Source: Actinomycetota bacterium
GTDB taxonomy: Bacteria > Actinomycetota > Thermoleophilia > Solirubrobacterales > Thermoleophilaceae
Length of the DNA stretch: 17,637 nucleotides
Direction: 5' to 3'
Assembly (NCBI GenBank): GCA_005883295.1
Contig: VAWV01000153.1
Location: 1-17,637, forward strand
The notes under the pieces are model-generated. The model made no database searches. It was not told where the DNA came from and was given only the letters and a program-made list of their open reading frames with translations. Below are positions 14,679-17,637 of the stretch, one piece after another; positions within the stretch are counted from its first letter, which is position 1, and every line of letters starts with the position of its first letter. The translations under genes and the position numbers were made by a program.

Positions 14679-15761
14679 GTGAGTCCTCCAGCTCCAGGCG
14701 AGCGCGCCCCCGGATTCGCTTCCACCCTCATGGAGGCTCGCGAGCCCGAGCGCCGGAAGATCCAGCGCGACATCGTGGTGGTGGGCGCATCCGCGGGTGG
14801 CGTCGAGGCGCTGGGGAAGCTGATGCGGGGACTTCCCCCCGAGCTTCCGGCGGCCCTCTTCGTGGTGCTTCACGTCCTCCCCACGGGAACCAGCGTGCTC
14901 CCGGAGATCCTGGACCGCGCCGGCGTGCTCCCGGCCACTCCAGCGGTCGATGGCGACCCAGTCGAGCGCGGCCGTGTGTACGTCGCGCCCCCGGACCATC
15001 ACCTGCTCGTGCTTGACGGCACCGTCGCCCTCTCCCGCGGACCCCGCGAGAACGGGCACCGTCCGGCGGTCGACCCCCTGTTCCGCAGCGCCGCCCGCGC
15101 CTACGGCTCGCGCGTGATCGCCGTCGTCCTGTCCGGGGCGCTCGACGACGGGACCGCTGGGCTCCGCTTCGTCAAGAGCCACGGAGGTGTGACGATCGTC
15201 CAGGCTCCGTCCGATGCGCTCTATCCGGCGATGCCCCAGAGCGCCATCGCACACGACGTGGCGGATCACTCCGTTCCGATCGCGGAGATGCCGGCGCTCC
15301 TGTGCGAGCTGCTCGACGCGCAGATCGAACCTATCCCGCCTACCAACGATCCGGCGGAGCACGAGGACCGCAGTGACGGAGACCCGCGGGCGGGCATCCT
15401 GTCGCCCATCACGTGCCCTGAGTGCGGCGGCACGCTCTGGGAGCACGAGGAGGGCGGCGTGCTTCGGTTCAAGTGCCACGTGGGGCACGCCTTCACCCGC
15501 GAGAGCCTCGACACGGCGCAGGGCCAGTCGGTGGAAGCCGCCCTGTGGAGCGCGCTCCGCAGCCTCGAGGAGCGCGCCGAGCTCCTGAAGCGCCTGGCGC
15601 GCCGCTCGCAAGCGGCAAAGCGCGGCGGCTGGGAGGCGCTCGAGCGCAAGGCCGATGCGGTCTCCGGGCACGCTGACGTCCTGCGCGAGGTGATCGCCCG
15701 GCTCGGCAGGGAGCCGGGGGCGGAGTCGCCACCCGAGCCCGCCGCGCAGGCAGCTGAGTGA
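14679..15761 (+). CDS. Stand-alone CheB-type protein-glutamate methylesterase with Cys-rich tail
   Basis: 360 residues from GTG 14679. It has no receiver domain. The CheB catalytic domain (31-212) shows the three catalytic regions: VVVGASAGGVEAL with Ser38, VVLHVLPTG with His65, and VVLSGALDDGTAGL with Asp157. It should remove methyl groups from, or deamidate, glutamate-type residues on a partner. A linker leads to CPECGGTLWEHEEGG then VLRFKCHVGHAFTRESL (246-276), with C246, C249, C266 and H267/H270 as possible zinc ligands, then an acidic/basic helical tail. This tail occurs in other stand-alone CheB proteins. The start is uncertain: ATG 14730 (MEAREPERR) is possible and GTG 14679 has GGAG 12 bases upstream. 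Its TGA shares one base with the ATG of the next gene. Confidence 0.9.
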   Translation: MSPPAPGERAPGFASTLMEAREPERRKIQRDIVVVGASAGGVEALGKLMRGLPPELPAALFVVLHVLPTGTSVLPEILDRAGVLPATPAVDGDPVERGRVYVAPPDHHLLVLDGTVALSRGPRENGHRPAVDPLFRSAARAYGSRVIAVVLSGALDDGTAGLRFVKSHGGVTIVQAPSDALYPAMPQSAIAHDVADHSVPIAEMPALLCELLDAQIEPIPPTNDPAEHEDRSDGDPRAGILSPITCPECGGTLWEHEEGGVLRFKCHVGHAFTRESLDTAQGQSVEAALWSALRSLEERAELLKRLARRSQAAKRGGWEALERKADAVSGHADVLREVIARLGREPGAESPPEPAAQAAE

Positions 15762-17637
15762 TGACCGCAGGTAACCGAAAGAGCCAGGCGTCGCCTGAGC
15801 TGGCCAGCCTGCTCGAGTACCTGCGCACCGCGCGCGGCTTCGATTTCACCGGGTACAAGACCGCGAGCCTCGAGCGCAGGATCAGCAAGCGCGTCAAGGC
15901 GGTCGGCTGCGACGGCTACGTCGATTACCAGGACTATCTCGAGGCGAACCCGGGTGAGTTCACCGAGCTTTTCAACACGATCCTGATCAACGTCACCGCG
16001 TTCTTCCGGGATCGGGAGGCGTGGGACTACGTGGCGAGCGACGTGATCCCCAGGATGCTCGCCGACATTCCAGAGTCGGAGACGATCCGGGTCTGGTCGG
16101 CCGGGTGCGCATCCGGTGAGGAGGCCTACAGCGCCGCGATTCTGCTCGCCGGCGCCCTCGGCGGGGCCGACTTCCGCCGGCGCGTGAAGATCTACGCGAC
16201 AGACATCGACGACGAGGCGCTCGCCGCCGCACGGCAGGCGATGTACCCGGTCGCCGCCGTGAAGGACCTCCCGATGGAGATCGTCGAGAAGTACTTCGAG
16301 CCGAATGCGGGCGGACTCGTGTTCAGGCCCGACCTCCGCCGGTCGGTGATCTTCGGTCGCAACGACCTCGTCCAGGACGCGCCGATCTCGCGTGTGGACC
16401 TGCTCATCTCACGCAACACACTCATGTACTTCACGGCCGAGACGCAGGCACGAGTGCTCACCCAGTTCAACTTCTCGCTGAAGGACACGGGTTACCTCTT
16501 CCTCGGAAAGTCGGAGATGCTCATCACGCATTCCGACCTCTTCGCTCCGCACGACATGAAGTGGCGGGTATTCCGGAAGGTCCCGCGGACGGTGCTCCGG
16601 GAGCGGATGACGTTCGCCGGACAGCCCCACCGCCTGCTCGACCTGACCGCCGACGTGTCGGGCCGCTACGCGCAGCTGCGCGAAGGTGCAGCGGACGTGT
16701 CGCCCGTGGCGCAGATCGCGGTCGACGCGGAGGGCTTCGTCGTCAGCGCCAACCAGGCGGCGCGCAAGCTGTTCGAGCTGGGACCCGCGGACATGGGACG
16801 CCCGGTGCAGGACCTCGAGGTCTCGTACCAGCCCGTCGAGCTGAGGACGGGGATCCAGCAGGCGTCTCAGGACGGCCAGCCGGTCGACCTCGGCCGAGTC
16901 GACTGGGTGCGACCGGGCCAGCCCCCGCGTGTCCTCCAGGTCACGGTCGTGCCGATTCTCGGGGGAGGCGAGGCGGTGCTGGGGACGAGCATCGGGTTCG
17001 AAGACGTGACCGCGTTCGTGCGGCTCGACGCCGACCACCGGGAGTCGCGGCGCCAGCTCGAGACCGCGTACGAGGAGCTCCAATCGACGGTCGAGGAGCT
17101 CGAGACGACGAACGAGGAGCTCCAGTCGACCAACGAGGAGCTCGAGACGACCAACGAGGAGCTCGAGACGACCAACGAGGAGCTCCAGTCGACCAACGAG
17201 GAGCTCGAGACCATGAACGAGGAGCTCCAATCGACGAACGATGAGCTCGAGACCATGAACGACGAGCAGCGTATGCGGGCCCTCGAGCTGGACCGGCTGA
17301 ACATCTTCCTCGAGGGCATCCTCGGCAACCTGGAGCTCGCCGTGGTGGTGATCGACGACGCTCAGCAGGTGCAGCTGTGGAATCCGGCGGCCTCGGAGAT
17401 GTGGGGACTCCGGGAGGACGAGGTGGCGGGGGTGCACTTCCTGTCGCTGGACATCGGCTTGCCCGTCGGGCAGCTGCGGGATGCGATGCGCGCGGCCCTG
17501 GGAGACGGGGGCGCCGGAACCGACCTGGTTCTCGAGGCCGTCAACCGGCGCGGCCGGACCTTCGAGTGCTCAGTCCGGGTGCAACCGCTGCGCGCCGATG
17601 GGAAGAGCCGCGGAGCGATCCTCATAATGGCCGAGAG
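15761..17637 (+). CDS. CheR methyltransferase-PAS-coiled coil-PAS sensor protein, 3' end outside window
   Basis: The frame runs from ATG 15761 to the right edge without a stop: 625 residues seen. CheR domain, about 12-273: N-terminal helical part (LRTARGFDFTGYKTASLERR), INVTAFFRDREAWDYV, SAM motif VWSAGCASGEEAYSAAILL (111-129), YATDIDDEALAAARQAMYP and DLLISRNTLMYF (213-224). PAS-like domain, about 312-420 (PVAQIAVDAEGFVVSANQAA to GTSIGFEDVTAFV). Coiled coil, 438-500: nine 7-residue units alternating EELQSTN and EELETTN. A second PAS begins near 515 (GILGNLELAVVVIDDAQQVQ then LWNPAASEMWGL) and is still running at the edge. Relatives usually continue into a histidine kinase. CheB and CheR are often fused in this family, but here they are separate, overlapping by 1 nt. 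Confidence 0.92.
   Translation, partial: MTAGNRKSQASPELASLLEYLRTARGFDFTGYKTASLERRISKRVKAVGCDGYVDYQDYLEANPGEFTELFNTILINVTAFFRDREAWDYVASDVIPRMLADIPESETIRVWSAGCASGEEAYSAAILLAGALGGADFRRRVKIYATDIDDEALAAARQAMYPVAAVKDLPMEIVEKYFEPNAGGLVFRPDLRRSVIFGRNDLVQDAPISRVDLLISRNTLMYFTAETQARVLTQFNFSLKDTGYLFLGKSEMLITHSDLFAPHDMKWRVFRKVPRTVLRERMTFAGQPHRLLDLTADVSGRYAQLREGAADVSPVAQIAVDAEGFVVSANQAARKLFELGPADMGRPVQDLEVSYQPVELRTGIQQASQDGQPVDLGRVDWVRPGQPPRVLQVTVVPILGGGEAVLGTSIGFEDVTAFVRLDADHRESRRQLETAYEELQSTVEELETTNEELQSTNEELETTNEELETTNEELQSTNEELETMNEELQSTNDELETMNDEQRMRALELDRLNIFLEGILGNLELAVVVIDDAQQVQLWNPAASEMWGLREDEVAGVHFLSLDIGLPVGQLRDAMRAALGDGGAGTDLVLEAVNRRGRTFECSVRVQPLRADGKSRGAILIMAE
17072..17260 (+). repeat. Nine tandem 21-bp units coding a coiled coil
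   Basis: GAGGAGCTC begins almost every unit, at 17072, 17093, 17114, 17135, 17156, 17177, 17198, 17219 and (as GATGAGCTC) 17240. Units alternate mostly between a CAGTCGACCAAC-type and a GAGACGACCAAC-type second half, with two identical GAGACG units in a row (17135-17176). The repeat lies inside the CheR-PAS gene and keeps its frame. Confidence 0.95.

Noticed and set aside
17072..17260. CRISPR-like tandem repeat
   Set aside because: The units are contiguous 21-mers with no spacers and encode heptads in frame.
16409..17437. Minus-strand frame with a repetitive Leu/Val/Arg pattern (LELLVGR repeats)
   Set aside because: It is the antisense of the 21-bp coiled-coil repeat in the CheR-PAS gene, so the repeat in the translation is a by-product.

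Overview
The window is high-GC bacterial DNA, densely coding, with many GTG starts, overlapping or near-touching genes, and protein families typical of soil Actinomycetota. The small stress-like protein, the DUF2294 protein, the YkcA/B-type GT39 and the Crp-GNAT fusion suggest class Thermoleophilia (Solirubrobacterales or Gaiellales). That placement is inferred from family knowledge, not from a marker gene. I see no rRNA, tRNA, CRISPR array, transposase or phage gene.

Layout. (1) 1-802: a gene cut by the left edge (secreted-looking, unknown), then a probable gene remnant with no start codon, then a perfect 14-bp inverted repeat ahead of a small UspA-like gene (803-1207). (2) 1152-9306, minus strand: a long co-directional block. 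Read in its own direction it runs from a DUF6812-like protein, through a small secreted protein and an MFS exporter, past a double-hairpin element, into a GT2 glycosyltransferase, a GT39 glycosyltransferase, a SAM methyltransferase, a secreted phosphoesterase and a GT87-like glycosyltransferase. The last five are separated by 13 nt or less, or overlap. They read as one cell-envelope glycan operon: the GT2 enzyme would load a sugar on polyprenyl phosphate, and the two integral-membrane enzymes would use such a lipid-linked donor outside the membrane. (3) 9338-12221, plus strand: a Tat-exported flavin amine oxidase and a secreted beta-propeller protein, 7 nt apart. They end at a hairpin that also ends the convergent gene on the right. 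(4) 12252-14016, minus strand: a ribbon-helix-helix regulator followed by a three-part Crp-fold/winged-helix/GNAT fusion. (5) 14047-14544, plus: a DUF2294 protein, divergent from the regulator across about 30 bp that carry CGATATC repeats 21 bp apart and overlapping promoter-like elements. (6) 14679-17637, plus: a stand-alone CheB with a C-terminal zinc-ribbon-like segment, coupled by a 1-nt overlap to a CheR-PAS-coiled-coil-PAS protein that runs off the right edge. No receptor, CheA or flagellar gene is visible, so this pair probably belongs to a non-chemotactic sensory pathway.

The most noteworthy items are the Crp-GNAT fusion with a degenerate effector pocket, the compact CGATATC divergent promoter, the stop-codon-containing bidirectional terminator, the REP-like double hairpin at 7238-7271, and the gene remnant with its palindrome at 558-754.
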